Source: Paraburkholderia flava
Lineage (GTDB): Bacteria > Pseudomonadota > Gammaproteobacteria > Burkholderiales > Burkholderiaceae
Direction of reading: 5' to 3'
Assembly: GCF_004359985.1 (NCBI RefSeq)
Contig: NZ_SMRO01000001.1
Span: forward strand, 1,834,152 to 1,898,151
Length of the DNA: 64,000 nucleotides
Shown: positions 56,241-64,000 of the stretch, piece after piece
How positions within the stretch are numbered: the first letter of the stretch is position 1
Layout: each line of letters begins with the position of its first letter
The notes under the pieces: model-generated
What the model was told of the DNA's origin: nothing
Seen by the model: the letters and a program-made list of their open reading frames with translations, nothing else
Database searches by the model: none
Program-made: the position numbers and the translations under genes

Positions 56241-57914
56241 ATGGCCAGCACGTCGTCAACTGGAAACAACAAGAATCAGCCCGTCATGTCAGGCGGCCGG
56301 CTGTCGATCGGTAACCGCATCATGTTGGGCTTCGGCATGCTGTTCCTGCTGATGCTCGTGATGGCGGCGGTCTCATACGACCGTCTGCACCAGATCGATG
56401 ACGAGGCCAACAGCATCAGTCGCGACTCGGTGCCCGGACTGTTTCTCGCGACGACGCTGCGTGCGGCGTCGAACGAGAGCTACACGCTGCTCGAACACGC
56501 CGCGTTCGTCGAGCGCGACCCGGCGAAGATCAAGGCGGATCTGGACGCGATTCCCGAATCGCTGCGCAAGTTCGACCAGCTGGCGGCCGACTATCAGGCG
56601 ACCATCTTCGACGACAAGGATCGCGACCGCTTCCGCGCGTTTCGCACCGCGTACGATCGCTACGTGCCGATGCTGAACGACGCGGCCCAGCAGATGCAGA
56701 CGTCGAAGGACGCCGCGCAGACCGCGTTCTTCCAGCTGACGCCCGCATGGAACGAAGTGATTCGCCTCGCCAACGTGCTGGTGACCGAGAACCGTGCAAG
56801 GGCGAAGGAATCGACCGACGTGATCCGCGGCTCGGTGACCGGCGCCGAGATCACGCTCGCCACCGCGCTCGGCATCGTGCTGCTGGTCGCGCTCGGCACC
56901 GGCTATACGCTGTACAAGGCGATTACCGTACCGATGGCGCAGCTCGTCAAGGTGCATGACACGATGCGCACCGGCAATCTGACGCAGCGGCTCGATCTGC
57001 GTCGCAACGACGAATTCGGGCGGCTCGAGGACGGTTTCAACCGGATGTCCGACGAACTCGCGAGTCTCGTGTCGCAGGCGCAGAAGTCGTCGCTGCAGGT
57101 GACGACGTCGGTGGCGGAAATCGCGGCGACGTCGAAGGAACAGCAGGCGACCGCGAGCGAAACCGCCGCGACGACGACCGAGATCGGCGCGACGTCGCGC
57201 GAGATCTTCGCGACGTCGCGTGACCTGGTGCGCACGATGAACGAAGTGTCGAGCGTCGCCGAGCAGTCCGCGACGCTCGCAGGCGAAGGCCACACCGGTC
57301 TGTCGCGGATGGAAGAGACGATGCGCAGCGTGATGGAAGCAGCGGGCTCGGTCAACGCGAAGCTCGCGATCCTCAACGAGAAGGCGATCAACATCAACCA
57401 GGTGGTCGCGACGATCACCAAGGTCGCGGACCAGACCAACCTGCTGTCGCTGAACGCGGCGATCGAAGCCGAGAAGGCCGGCGAGTACGGCCGCGGTTTC
57501 GCGGTCGTTGCCACCGAAATCCGCCGGCTCGCGGATCAGACCGCGGTCGCGACGTATGACATCGAGCAGACGGTGAAGGACATCCAGTCGGCGGTATCGG
57601 CCGGCGTGATGGGCATGGACAAATTCTCGGAGGAAGTGCGGCGCGGCATGCGCGACGTGCATCAGGTGGGCGGCCAGCTGTCGCAGATCATCAACGAAGT
57701 TCAGACGCTCGCGCCGCGTTTCCAGATGGTCAACGAAGGGATGCAGACCCAGGCGAGCGGCGCCGAGCAGATCACGCAGGCGCTGTCGCAGCTGTCGGAG
57801 GCTGCGCAGCAGACCGCGGAATCGCTGCGCCAGTCGTCGCAGGCAATCGACGATCTGACGCTGGTCGCGAACCAGCTGCGCACCGGCGTCTCGCGTTTCA
57901 AGATCGAGGCCTGA
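56241..57914 (+). CDS. wspA: Wsp chemoreceptor (methyl-accepting), 557 aa
   Basis: Methyl-accepting chemoreceptor of the surface-sensing Wsp system. First span at residues ~27-46, second at ~195-216 ([20 protein letters not shown]), then HAMP and a signalling coiled coil containing the tip [20 protein letters not shown] and [20 protein letters not shown], which is the Wsp-class sequence rather than the flagellar one. It relays a surface-contact or pressure signal to WspE. ATG 56241 replaces a TTG at 56223. It is followed by wspB 30 nt on. Gene order and hairpin sequence identify it. Confidence 0.92.
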   Translation: MASTSSTGNNKNQPVMSGGRLSIGNRIMLGFGMLFLLMLVMAAVSYDRLHQIDDEANSISRDSVPGLFLATTLRAASNESYTLLEHAAFVERDPAKIKADLDAIPESLRKFDQLAADYQATIFDDKDRDRFRAFRTAYDRYVPMLNDAAQQMQTSKDAAQTAFFQLTPAWNEVIRLANVLVTENRARAKESTDVIRGSVTGAEITLATALGIVLLVALGTGYTLYKAITVPMAQLVKVHDTMRTGNLTQRLDLRRNDEFGRLEDGFNRMSDELASLVSQAQKSSLQVTTSVAEIAATSKEQQATASETAATTTEIGATSREIFATSRDLVRTMNEVSSVAEQSATLAGEGHTGLSRMEETMRSVMEAAGSVNAKLAILNEKAININQVVATITKVADQTNLLSLNAAIEAEKAGEYGRGFAVVATEIRRLADQTAVATYDIEQTVKDIQSAVSAGVMGMDKFSEEVRRGMRDVHQVGGQLSQIINEVQTLAPRFQMVNEGMQTQASGAEQITQALSQLSEAAQQTAESLRQSSQAIDDLTLVANQLRTGVSRFKIEA

Positions 57915-57944
57915 CCGTCGGGCCCGATAGCGCAGGCAACAACG

Positions 57945-58445
57945 ATGCTTTTTCTCCAGTTCGAACTCGACGGCGACCGTTACGCGCTCGACGCCACCCG
58001 CATCGCGCAGGTGCGCGCGTACGCGCTGGCCCGGCCGATTCCCGGCACGCCCGCATGGATCGCCGGCGTGATCGAGCACGACGGCGAGCCGGTGCCGGTT
58101 GTCGACGTCGCGCAGCTCGCGCTCGGCCGGCCTGCGCGTGCGCTGCGCTCGACGCGGCTCGTGCTGGTGCGCTATCGCGTCGGGGACGATCAGGCTGGCG
58201 AAGAAGTCACGCGTCTGCTCGGCCTGATCGTCGAACACGCGACGCGCACCTATCGGATCGACCGCGATGCGTTCGCCGATAGCGGCGTCGCGACGCCGCA
58301 CGCACGGTGGCTCGGTCCGGTGGCAAGCGATGCCGAAGGGCTCGTGCAGTGGGTCGATGTCGCGCAGATGCTCGACGACGATATGAAGGCGCTGCTGTTT
58401 CCGGCCACGTCGGCCACACCCTCCGCACTCTCGGACCCTCCGTGA
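57945..58445 (+). CDS. wspB: Wsp CheW-like coupling protein, 166 aa
   Basis: Single CheW domain: LFLQFELDGDRYALDATRIA and IPGTPAWIAGVIEHDGEPVP, VVDVAQLALGRPARALRSTR. It links WspA to the WspE kinase. Its TGA overlaps the wspC ATG by one base (TGATG), so they are translationally coupled. A C-terminal Ala/Ser tail is short. Confidence 0.9.
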   Translation: MLFLQFELDGDRYALDATRIAQVRAYALARPIPGTPAWIAGVIEHDGEPVPVVDVAQLALGRPARALRSTRLVLVRYRVGDDQAGEEVTRLLGLIVEHATRTYRIDRDAFADSGVATPHARWLGPVASDAEGLVQWVDVAQMLDDDMKALLFPATSATPSALSDPP

Positions 58446-59992
58446 TGCGCCGCTCGCCCACCCTCCCACCGATGCTTCCCGTCGATGCCCGCTTCGAAAC
58501 GTGGCTGTCGACAGAGACGGGTATCGACGCGTCGTCGCTTGGCATCAACACGCTTGCGCGCGTGGTGAACGAGCGGATGCGCGCGACCCAGGGCGACGCA
58601 CTGCAGGGCGGCGCGCTCGACGTTTACTGGCATCTGCTGCACGGCTCGGTGGACGAGCGCCAGGCGCTCGTCGAGGCACTCGTCGTGCCGGAAACCTGGT
58701 TCTTCCGTGACCGCGACGCGTTCGCTGCATTGACGAAGCTCGCGGCGGCGCGCGTTGCCGATGCGCCCGCGCGTGTGCTGCGCGTGCTCAGCGTGCCGTG
58801 TTCGAGCGGCGAGGAGCCGTATTCGGCCGCGATGGCGCTGCTCGATGCGGGCTTCGATCCGTCGCGCTTCGTCATCGACGCGATCGACATCAGCGGTCAG
58901 GCCATCGAACGGGCGCAGCAGGCGTCGTATGGGCGCAATTCGTTTCGCGGCCACGCACTCGAATTTCGCGCGCGTCACTTCACCGAAACCGCCGACGGCT
59001 GGCAGTTGCACGAGCGCGTGCAGCAGGCCGTGCGATTCTCGCGCGGCAATCTGTTCGAGCCGCTGCAACGGACCGACACGCGCTACGACTTCATTTTCTG
59101 TCGCAACGTGCTGATCTATTTTCATCGCGATGCGCAGGATCGCGCGATTCATCTGCTCGACGCGCAGCTCGCGGACGGCGGCACGATTTTCGTCGGTCCG
59201 GCCGAGACCGGACTGATGATGCGGCACGCGATGACGTCGGCGCGTATTCCGCTTGCGTTTGCGTTTCATCGCACTTCGGCTGATGAAGCGGACGGCGTCG
59301 GCGGTATTGCACGCTGGAACGTTGCGGTTCAGGCTCAAGCTTCGGTGCAGACGCAGGCGGTGCGCAGGCCCACTGCCGAATCAGCCGCAGCATTCACCGA
59401 TTCAACCGATCCCACGATGTCGTCCGCGCTGCGCGACGCGTATGCGTCTGCCGCATCGGCAGCGGCTGTGCTGGCGGGCAAACCGGCAGCGCTGTCGGTG
59501 GCGCCGGCGCTGTCCGTCGCGCCGGTTGCCGCTGCGGTATCCTCGGCGGGACGGCCCGCGCTGCCGTTCGCGGCTGCGCATCCGGCGCCGGTGGTGTCGT
59601 CCGCAGTTGAAGTGCTCGCGTCGGAACCGGCTGGTCCTGCGGGTGCAAATCAATCCGCCGGACTCGCGGACGCGCAGCGTCTCGCCGATGCCGGACGTTT
59701 CGACGACGCGCTGCGTATCGTCAGCGATTTCGCGCGTGGCCACGAGCCGGATGCGGAAGCGTTCTATCTGCTCGGCCTGATTGCCGACGCACGCGGCCGC
59801 GCCGACGAAGCCGCCGATTTCTATCGCAAGGCGCTGTATCTCGCGCCGGCCCATTACGAGACCTTGATGCATCTGGCGGCGCTGCTCGACGTGAGCGGCG
59901 ACGTTGCCGGCGCGCAGCAGATGACGCTGCGTGCGCAGCGCGCGATCGCGCGTCAGTCCACGGCCGGTGCCGGCCGCGTGAAGTCTTCATGA
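58445..59992 (+). CDS. wspC: Wsp CheR-type methyltransferase with TPRs, 515 aa
   Basis: An SAM-dependent glutamate methyltransferase (CheR: GSVDERQALVEALVVPETWF, FFRD, VLRVLSVPCSSGEEPYSAAM and DFIFCRNVLIYFHRDAQDRA) is joined by a long Ala-rich linker (~residues 300-400) to C-terminal TPR repeats (LLGLIADARGRADEAADFYR, KALYLAPAHYETLMHLAALL). It methylates WspA and adapts the pathway. Start ATG 58445 overlaps the wspB stop; a later ATG at 58472 is possible. Confidence 0.9.
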   Translation: MRRSPTLPPMLPVDARFETWLSTETGIDASSLGINTLARVVNERMRATQGDALQGGALDVYWHLLHGSVDERQALVEALVVPETWFFRDRDAFAALTKLAAARVADAPARVLRVLSVPCSSGEEPYSAAMALLDAGFDPSRFVIDAIDISGQAIERAQQASYGRNSFRGHALEFRARHFTETADGWQLHERVQQAVRFSRGNLFEPLQRTDTRYDFIFCRNVLIYFHRDAQDRAIHLLDAQLADGGTIFVGPAETGLMMRHAMTSARIPLAFAFHRTSADEADGVGGIARWNVAVQAQASVQTQAVRRPTAESAAAFTDSTDPTMSSALRDAYASAASAAAVLAGKPAALSVAPALSVAPVAAAVSSAGRPALPFAAAHPAPVVSSAVEVLASEPAGPAGANQSAGLADAQRLADAGRFDDALRIVSDFARGHEPDAEAFYLLGLIADARGRADEAADFYRKALYLAPAHYETLMHLAALLDVSGDVAGAQQMTLRAQRAIARQSTAGAGRVKSS

Positions 59993-59999
59993 GGAGCGC

Positions 60000-60761
60000 A
60001 TGACGTCCGTCGCTGCTGACCACACGAGTGCGACCGTACTCGTCGACGATTGCTGGAACCGCATCGGCTCGCGGGGAGACAACTCGTGCCCGCGCCTGCC
60101 GCAGCACGCGCGTTGTCTGAACTGCCCGGTGTTCGAGCGCAACGCATCGCTGCTGCTCGACCGGCCGGTCAGCGACGACGGCGCGCTGCTCGACGAGCCG
60201 GGCATGCCCGACCTCGCGCGCACCGCCGCAGGTGCCGCGTATGCGGCGGCGCGCGAACGCGCGCGTGCGTCGACCGATAGCCCGCTCTCCGATGAAGACC
60301 GCGCGACCATCCAGTCCGCGCTCGTGTTCCGTATCGCCGACGAATGGCTCGCGCTGCCGTCGGCAGCGCTGCGGCAGGTCGAGGAGCCGCGGCCGGTCCA
60401 TTCGCTGCCGCATCGGCGCAATCGCGTGGTGCTCGGTCTGGTGAACATTCGCGGCACGCTGACGGTCGCCGCGTCGCTCGGCGAATTGCTGAATCTCGAT
60501 CACAGCGCGACGCGTCACGCGGGCCGCAACGCATATGCGCGGATGCTGGTCGCCGCGCACCGCAACGAGCCCGCCGTATTCCCGGTCGATGAAGTGGAAG
60601 GCGTGGTGCGGTTCGCTGCGTCCGCGCTGATGCCGGTGCCGCCGACGCTCGCGCAGACCACCGCGCTGCACGCGCGCGGCGTACTCGCGTGGCGCGGCAC
60701 GACGATCGGTCTGCTCGACACCGCGCGTGTGTTCGACTCGCTTGCCCGGAGCCTCCGATGA
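60000..60761 (+). CDS. wspD: Wsp second CheW-like protein, 253 aa
   Basis: It has a C-terminal CheW domain (LVFRIADEWLALPSAALRQV, VLGLVNIRGTLTVAASLGEL) and an N-terminal cysteine-rich segment, DDCWNRIGSRGDNSCPRLPQ followed by HARCLNCPVFERNASLLLDR: Cys18, 30, 39 and 42, a C-x11-C-x8-C-x2-C arrangement that could bind metal. It is the usual second coupling protein of Wsp. It ends in an ATGA overlap with wspE. Confidence 0.9.
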   Translation: MTSVAADHTSATVLVDDCWNRIGSRGDNSCPRLPQHARCLNCPVFERNASLLLDRPVSDDGALLDEPGMPDLARTAAGAAYAAARERARASTDSPLSDEDRATIQSALVFRIADEWLALPSAALRQVEEPRPVHSLPHRRNRVVLGLVNIRGTLTVAASLGELLNLDHSATRHAGRNAYARMLVAAHRNEPAVFPVDEVEGVVRFAASALMPVPPTLAQTTALHARGVLAWRGTTIGLLDTARVFDSLARSLR

Positions 60762-63148
60762 GCCTCGCCGACGATCCGGCCCGCCTGTCGCTGCTCGAAC
60801 TGTTTCGCGAGGAAGCGCGCGCGCAGACGCGCGTGTTGTCCGATGGTCTGCTGCTGCTCGAACACACGCCCGCCGATGCGGCCGCGCTCGAAGCCTGCAT
60901 GCGTGCCGCGCATTCGTTGAAGGGCGCGGCGCGCATCGTCGACGTGCCTGACGGCGTCGACGTCGCACACGCGATGGAGGAGTGTTTCGTCGCCGCGCAG
61001 CACGGCGAACTGCTGCTCACCGCGCAGCATATCGACGAGCTGTTGCGCGGCGCCGACCTGCTGCTGCGCATCGGCGAGGCGAATCCGGCGGCGCCTGTCG
61101 CGCGCGACGAGGTCGACGCGTGGACCGGCGGACTTTCCACGCTCACGGGCGCGCGGGTTCTGCCCGCAGCCGGCGCCGGCAATCTGTTCGCGGAAGCGTC
61201 CGATGCCGACGACGACGCGACGCTGCGCACCGCGATCGCATTGCTGAACGCCCAGGCCGACGCGCTGCCCGCAGAGACGCACAGCGAATCGTTGCCCGCC
61301 GCTGAACCCGCATTGCTCCCGCAAACCACGCTTGCCGCGCAGGACATCGCACCGATTGAACGAACCGAACGCCCGGCGCCGTTTCGCGTCGACGCGCCGC
61401 GCGATCCCGACCGGATGCTGCGCGTGCGCGCCGACAATCTCGACCGGCTGCTGAGTCTGTCGGGCGAATCGCTGGTCGAGGCGCGCTGGTTGAAACCGTT
61501 CGCCGAATCGATGCTGCGCGTGAAGCGCACGCAACGCGACGCGTCGCGCGCGCTCGACACGTTCTACGAAAATCTCGCCGACACGCTCGACGCCGATGCG
61601 CTCGCCGCATTGAACGGCGTGCGCGAAACGCTCGGCAACATGCAGCAGTTGCTCGGCGCGCGGATCGACGAGCTGGACCGCTTCGACCGGCGCAGCGCGC
61701 ACCTCGCGCAGCAGCTGTACGACGAAGCGCTGCTGTGCCGGATGCGGCCGTTCGGCGACGCGGCGCGTGCCTATCCGCGGATCGTGCGCGATCTCGCGCG
61801 CTCGCTCGACAAGCGCGTGCATTTTTCGGTGGTCGGCGAATCGACGCAGGTGGACCGCGACATTCTCGACATGCTCGATGCACCGCTCGGTCATCTGCTG
61901 CGCAATGCGCTCGATCACGGCGTCGAGTCGCCGGAGCAGCGCGTTGCGCGCGGCAAATCCGCCGAAGCGACCGTGACGCTCGAGGCCCGGCACAGCGCGG
62001 GCAAGCTGCTGATCTCCGTCAGCGACGACGGCGCGGGCATCGATCTCGACGGCGTGCGCGCGGCGGTCGTGCGCCGCCGCCTCGCCGACGAAGAGACGGC
62101 CGCGCGCCTCACCGATCACGAGCTGCTCGAATTCCTTTTGCTGCCGGGCTTCTCGATGCGCGATCGCGTGACCGACGTGTCGGGTCGCGGCGTCGGGCTC
62201 GATGCCGTGCACGAGATGGTCAAGGCGGTGCGCGGCACGGTGCGCATCCACAATGAGCCGGGGCAGGGCGTGCGCTTCGTGCTGCAACTGCCGCTGACGC
62301 TGTCGGTGATCCGCAGCCTGCTCGTTGAAGTGGGCGGCGAAGCGTATGCGTTCCCGCTCGCGCACGTGCGGCGCACGCTCGAACTCGCGCGCGACCAGAT
62401 CGACATGCTCGAAGGGCAGCAGCATTTCGGTTTCGAAGGACGGCCGATCGGGCTCGTCACCGCGCATCAGCTGCTCGGCACGCCGGTGCCGGAAGACAGC
62501 CGCAGCGGTGTCGCGGTGGTCGTGATCGGCGACGAGCGCGACCTGTGCGGGATCGCGGTCGACCGGTTTCTCGGCGAGCGGATGCTGGTCGTGCAGCCGC
62601 TCGACAGCCGGCTCGGCAAGGTCAAGGACATCGCTGCCGGCGCGCTGATGGAGAACGGCGAGGCGGTGCTGATCGTCGACGTCGACGATCTGCTGCGCTC
62701 GGTGGACAAGCTCGTGCGCGGCGGCCAGCTCGACAAGGTGCGGCGCGCGCAGGGCGTGACCGTCGAGGCGCGCCGGCACGTGCTGGTGGTCGACGATTCG
62801 CTGACCGTGCGCGAACTCGAACGCAAGCTGCTGGAAAAACGCGGCTACGCGGTGACCGTCGCCGTGGACGGCATGGACGGCTGGAACGCGCTGCGCAACG
62901 GATCGTTCGATCTGGTCGTGACTGACATCGACATGCCGCGCGTCGACGGCATCGAACTCGTCACGTTGATCCGGCGCGACGCCGTACTGAAATCGATACC
63001 CGTGATGATCGTTTCGTATAAGGACCGTGAGGAAGATCGTCGCCGCGGGCTCGACGCCGGCGCGGACTACTATCTCGCGAAGGGGAGTTTTCACGACGAG
63101 GCGCTGCTCGACGCGGTGCGCGATCTGATCGGGGAGGCCCGTTCATGA
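60758..63148 (+). CDS. wspE: Wsp CheA/response-regulator hybrid histidine kinase, 796 aa
   Basis: HPt domain with phospho-His52 (RAAHSLKGAARIVD), a dimerisation region, the HATPase_c module (LRNALDHGVESPEQRVARGK, SDDGAGIDLDGVRAAVV, DVSGRGVGLDAVHEMV), a CheW-like domain and a C-terminal receiver with phospho-Asp about 723 (FDLVVTDIDMPRVDGIELV). It autophosphorylates and passes phosphate to WspR (c-di-GMP synthesis) and WspF. ATG 60758 overlaps wspD by ATGA, and its TGA overlaps wspF by ATGA. Confidence 0.94.
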   Translation: MSLADDPARLSLLELFREEARAQTRVLSDGLLLLEHTPADAAALEACMRAAHSLKGAARIVDVPDGVDVAHAMEECFVAAQHGELLLTAQHIDELLRGADLLLRIGEANPAAPVARDEVDAWTGGLSTLTGARVLPAAGAGNLFAEASDADDDATLRTAIALLNAQADALPAETHSESLPAAEPALLPQTTLAAQDIAPIERTERPAPFRVDAPRDPDRMLRVRADNLDRLLSLSGESLVEARWLKPFAESMLRVKRTQRDASRALDTFYENLADTLDADALAALNGVRETLGNMQQLLGARIDELDRFDRRSAHLAQQLYDEALLCRMRPFGDAARAYPRIVRDLARSLDKRVHFSVVGESTQVDRDILDMLDAPLGHLLRNALDHGVESPEQRVARGKSAEATVTLEARHSAGKLLISVSDDGAGIDLDGVRAAVVRRRLADEETAARLTDHELLEFLLLPGFSMRDRVTDVSGRGVGLDAVHEMVKAVRGTVRIHNEPGQGVRFVLQLPLTLSVIRSLLVEVGGEAYAFPLAHVRRTLELARDQIDMLEGQQHFGFEGRPIGLVTAHQLLGTPVPEDSRSGVAVVVIGDERDLCGIAVDRFLGERMLVVQPLDSRLGKVKDIAAGALMENGEAVLIVDVDDLLRSVDKLVRGGQLDKVRRAQGVTVEARRHVLVVDDSLTVRELERKLLEKRGYAVTVAVDGMDGWNALRNGSFDLVVTDIDMPRVDGIELVTLIRRDAVLKSIPVMIVSYKDREEDRRRGLDAGADYYLAKGSFHDEALLDAVRDLIGEARS

Positions 63149-64000
63149 ACATCGGGATCGTCAACGATATGCCGCTCGCGGTCGAGGCGATGCGTCGCGC
63201 GATCGCGCTGCGGCCCGAGCATCGCGTGCTGTGGGTGGCGACCGACGGCGCGCGCGCGGTCGATTTCTGCGCCGCGCAGCCGCCCGACGTCGTGCTGATG
63301 GATCTCGTGATGCCGATGTTCGACGGCGTCGAGGCGACCCGCCGCATCATGGCGTCGAACACGCCGTGCGCGATCCTGATCGTGACGAGCAGCGTCGGCG
63401 CGAACGCGTGGCGGGTGTACGAGGCGATGGGGGCCGGCGCGCTCGACGCGGTGGATACCCCGACGCTTGCCGACGATACGCTCGCCGATGCGTCGCAACC
63501 GCTGCTCGCGAAAATCGACCAGATCGGCCAGTTGCTGGAACGCCCGAGCGCCCGCCGCACGACCACGCGGCACGGCCATACAGCGGACGCGGCCAATGCA
63601 TCGACGCTGGTGGCGATCGGCGCATCGGCGGGCGGGCCGACCGCGCTGACTGCGGTCCTCGGCCGCCTGCCGGCGACTTTCGGCGGCGGCATCGTGATCG
63701 TGCAGCATGTCGACAAGGCGTTCGCCGACGGCATGGCGCAATGGCTCGACGGCCAGACGCCGCTGAAAGTTCGCGTTGCGCTAAGCGGCGACCGGCCACG
63801 GCGCGGCGAAGTGCTGCTTGCCGCGACCAACGATCATCTACGGCTGACGGCGGGCGGCACGCTCGAGTACACGCGCGAGCCGGCCGATACGCCGTACCGG
63901 CCGTCGGTGGACGTGTTCTTTCATAGCGTCGTGCAGCACTGGCGGACCGATGCGATCGGCGTGCTGCTGACCGGCATGGGCCGCGACGGCGCGATCGGAC
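63145..64000 (+). CDS. wspF: Wsp CheB-type methylesterase (cut by the window end)
   Basis: The 285 codons present contain a receiver domain (phospho-Asp53 in DVVLMDLVMPMFDGVEATRR) and the CheB methylesterase with Ser161 in LVAIGASAGGPTALTAV, His188 (IVIVQHVDKAF) and a terminal Asp in GVLLTGMGRDGAIG. It removes methyl groups from WspA and dampens the pathway; loss-of-function mutants in other genera are hyper-biofilm. The end of the gene and wspR lie outside the window. ATG 63145 overlaps the wspE stop. Confidence 0.93.
   Translation, partial: MNIGIVNDMPLAVEAMRRAIALRPEHRVLWVATDGARAVDFCAAQPPDVVLMDLVMPMFDGVEATRRIMASNTPCAILIVTSSVGANAWRVYEAMGAGALDAVDTPTLADDTLADASQPLLAKIDQIGQLLERPSARRTTTRHGHTADAANASTLVAIGASAGGPTALTAVLGRLPATFGGGIVIVQHVDKAFADGMAQWLDGQTPLKVRVALSGDRPRRGEVLLAATNDHLRLTAGGTLEYTREPADTPYRPSVDVFFHSVVQHWRTDAIGVLLTGMGRDGAIG

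Noticed and set aside
56373..58469. 698-codon minus-strand frame across wspA and wspB
   Set aside because: Antisense to the chemoreceptor and CheW gene, Arg/His/Asp-rich, no domain; typical GC-rich shadow.
60515..63094. 859-codon minus-strand frame over wspE
   Set aside because: Antisense shadow of the CheA-type gene with no recognisable domain.

Overview
The window is dense, GC-rich DNA with short intergenic gaps. Gene content and protein style (H-NS proteins of the short betaproteobacterial type, a wsp chemosensory operon, OpgC, a non-phosphorylative L-fucose-type sugar operon, DUF748, DUF1254 and DUF3142 proteins) suggest a Burkholderiales chromosome, most likely Paraburkholderia or Burkholderia. 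This is inferred from reading the sequence; no database was searched.

Layout. 1-12.2 kb: the end of a GntP-type permease gene, a small lipoprotein, a LuxR-type regulator, a serine hydrolase, an H-NS-like protein, an opgC / tannase-type esterase pair joined by an ATGA overlap, prfC, and a divergent pair of cysC (APS kinase) and a PAPS-type sulfotransferase. 12.2-17.6 kb: a chemoreceptor behind a good flagellar sigma-28 promoter, then an AT-richer two-gene cassette (DUF262 nuclease-like protein plus HEPN protein, 1 nt apart) that is the best candidate for a poorly described defence or toxin-antitoxin system, then a DUF1349 protein. 17.8-21.8 kb: an acyl-CoA-synthetase/GNAT fusion with a degenerate ATP-grasp, an H-NS-like hypothetical and an SDR. 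21.8-32.2 kb: an IclR regulator divergent from a complete sugar operon (ABC importer, two-part UxaA-type dehydratase, aldose dehydrogenase, lactonase, ketodeoxy-sugar dehydrogenase, FAH-type hydrolase), closed by a strong terminator; its enzyme order fits oxidation of L-fucose or a related 6-deoxy or threo sugar.

32.2-47.5 kb is mixed housekeeping and envelope genes: a PaaI-type thioesterase, a glycosyltransferase, DUF1003, an AGE epimerase, MgtC/SapB, a single-span Ala-rich protein, small unannotated proteins, a 3-hydroxyacyl-CoA dehydrogenase with a flavin reductase-like partner, a copper P-type ATPase, a PaiB-like FMN-binding protein and a DUF1254 lipoprotein.

47.7-56 kb holds large envelope proteins: a 1260-aa DUF748/AsmA-like protein, then four 65-bp tandem repeats each carrying a Shine-Dalgarno and ATG, then an overlapping pair of a DUF3142 lipoprotein and a 961-aa lipoprotein with a C-terminal membrane span. 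56.2 kb to the end is the wsp operon (wspA-B-C-D-E and most of wspF), with start/stop overlaps at most junctions; the expected diguanylate cyclase wspR would lie beyond the window.
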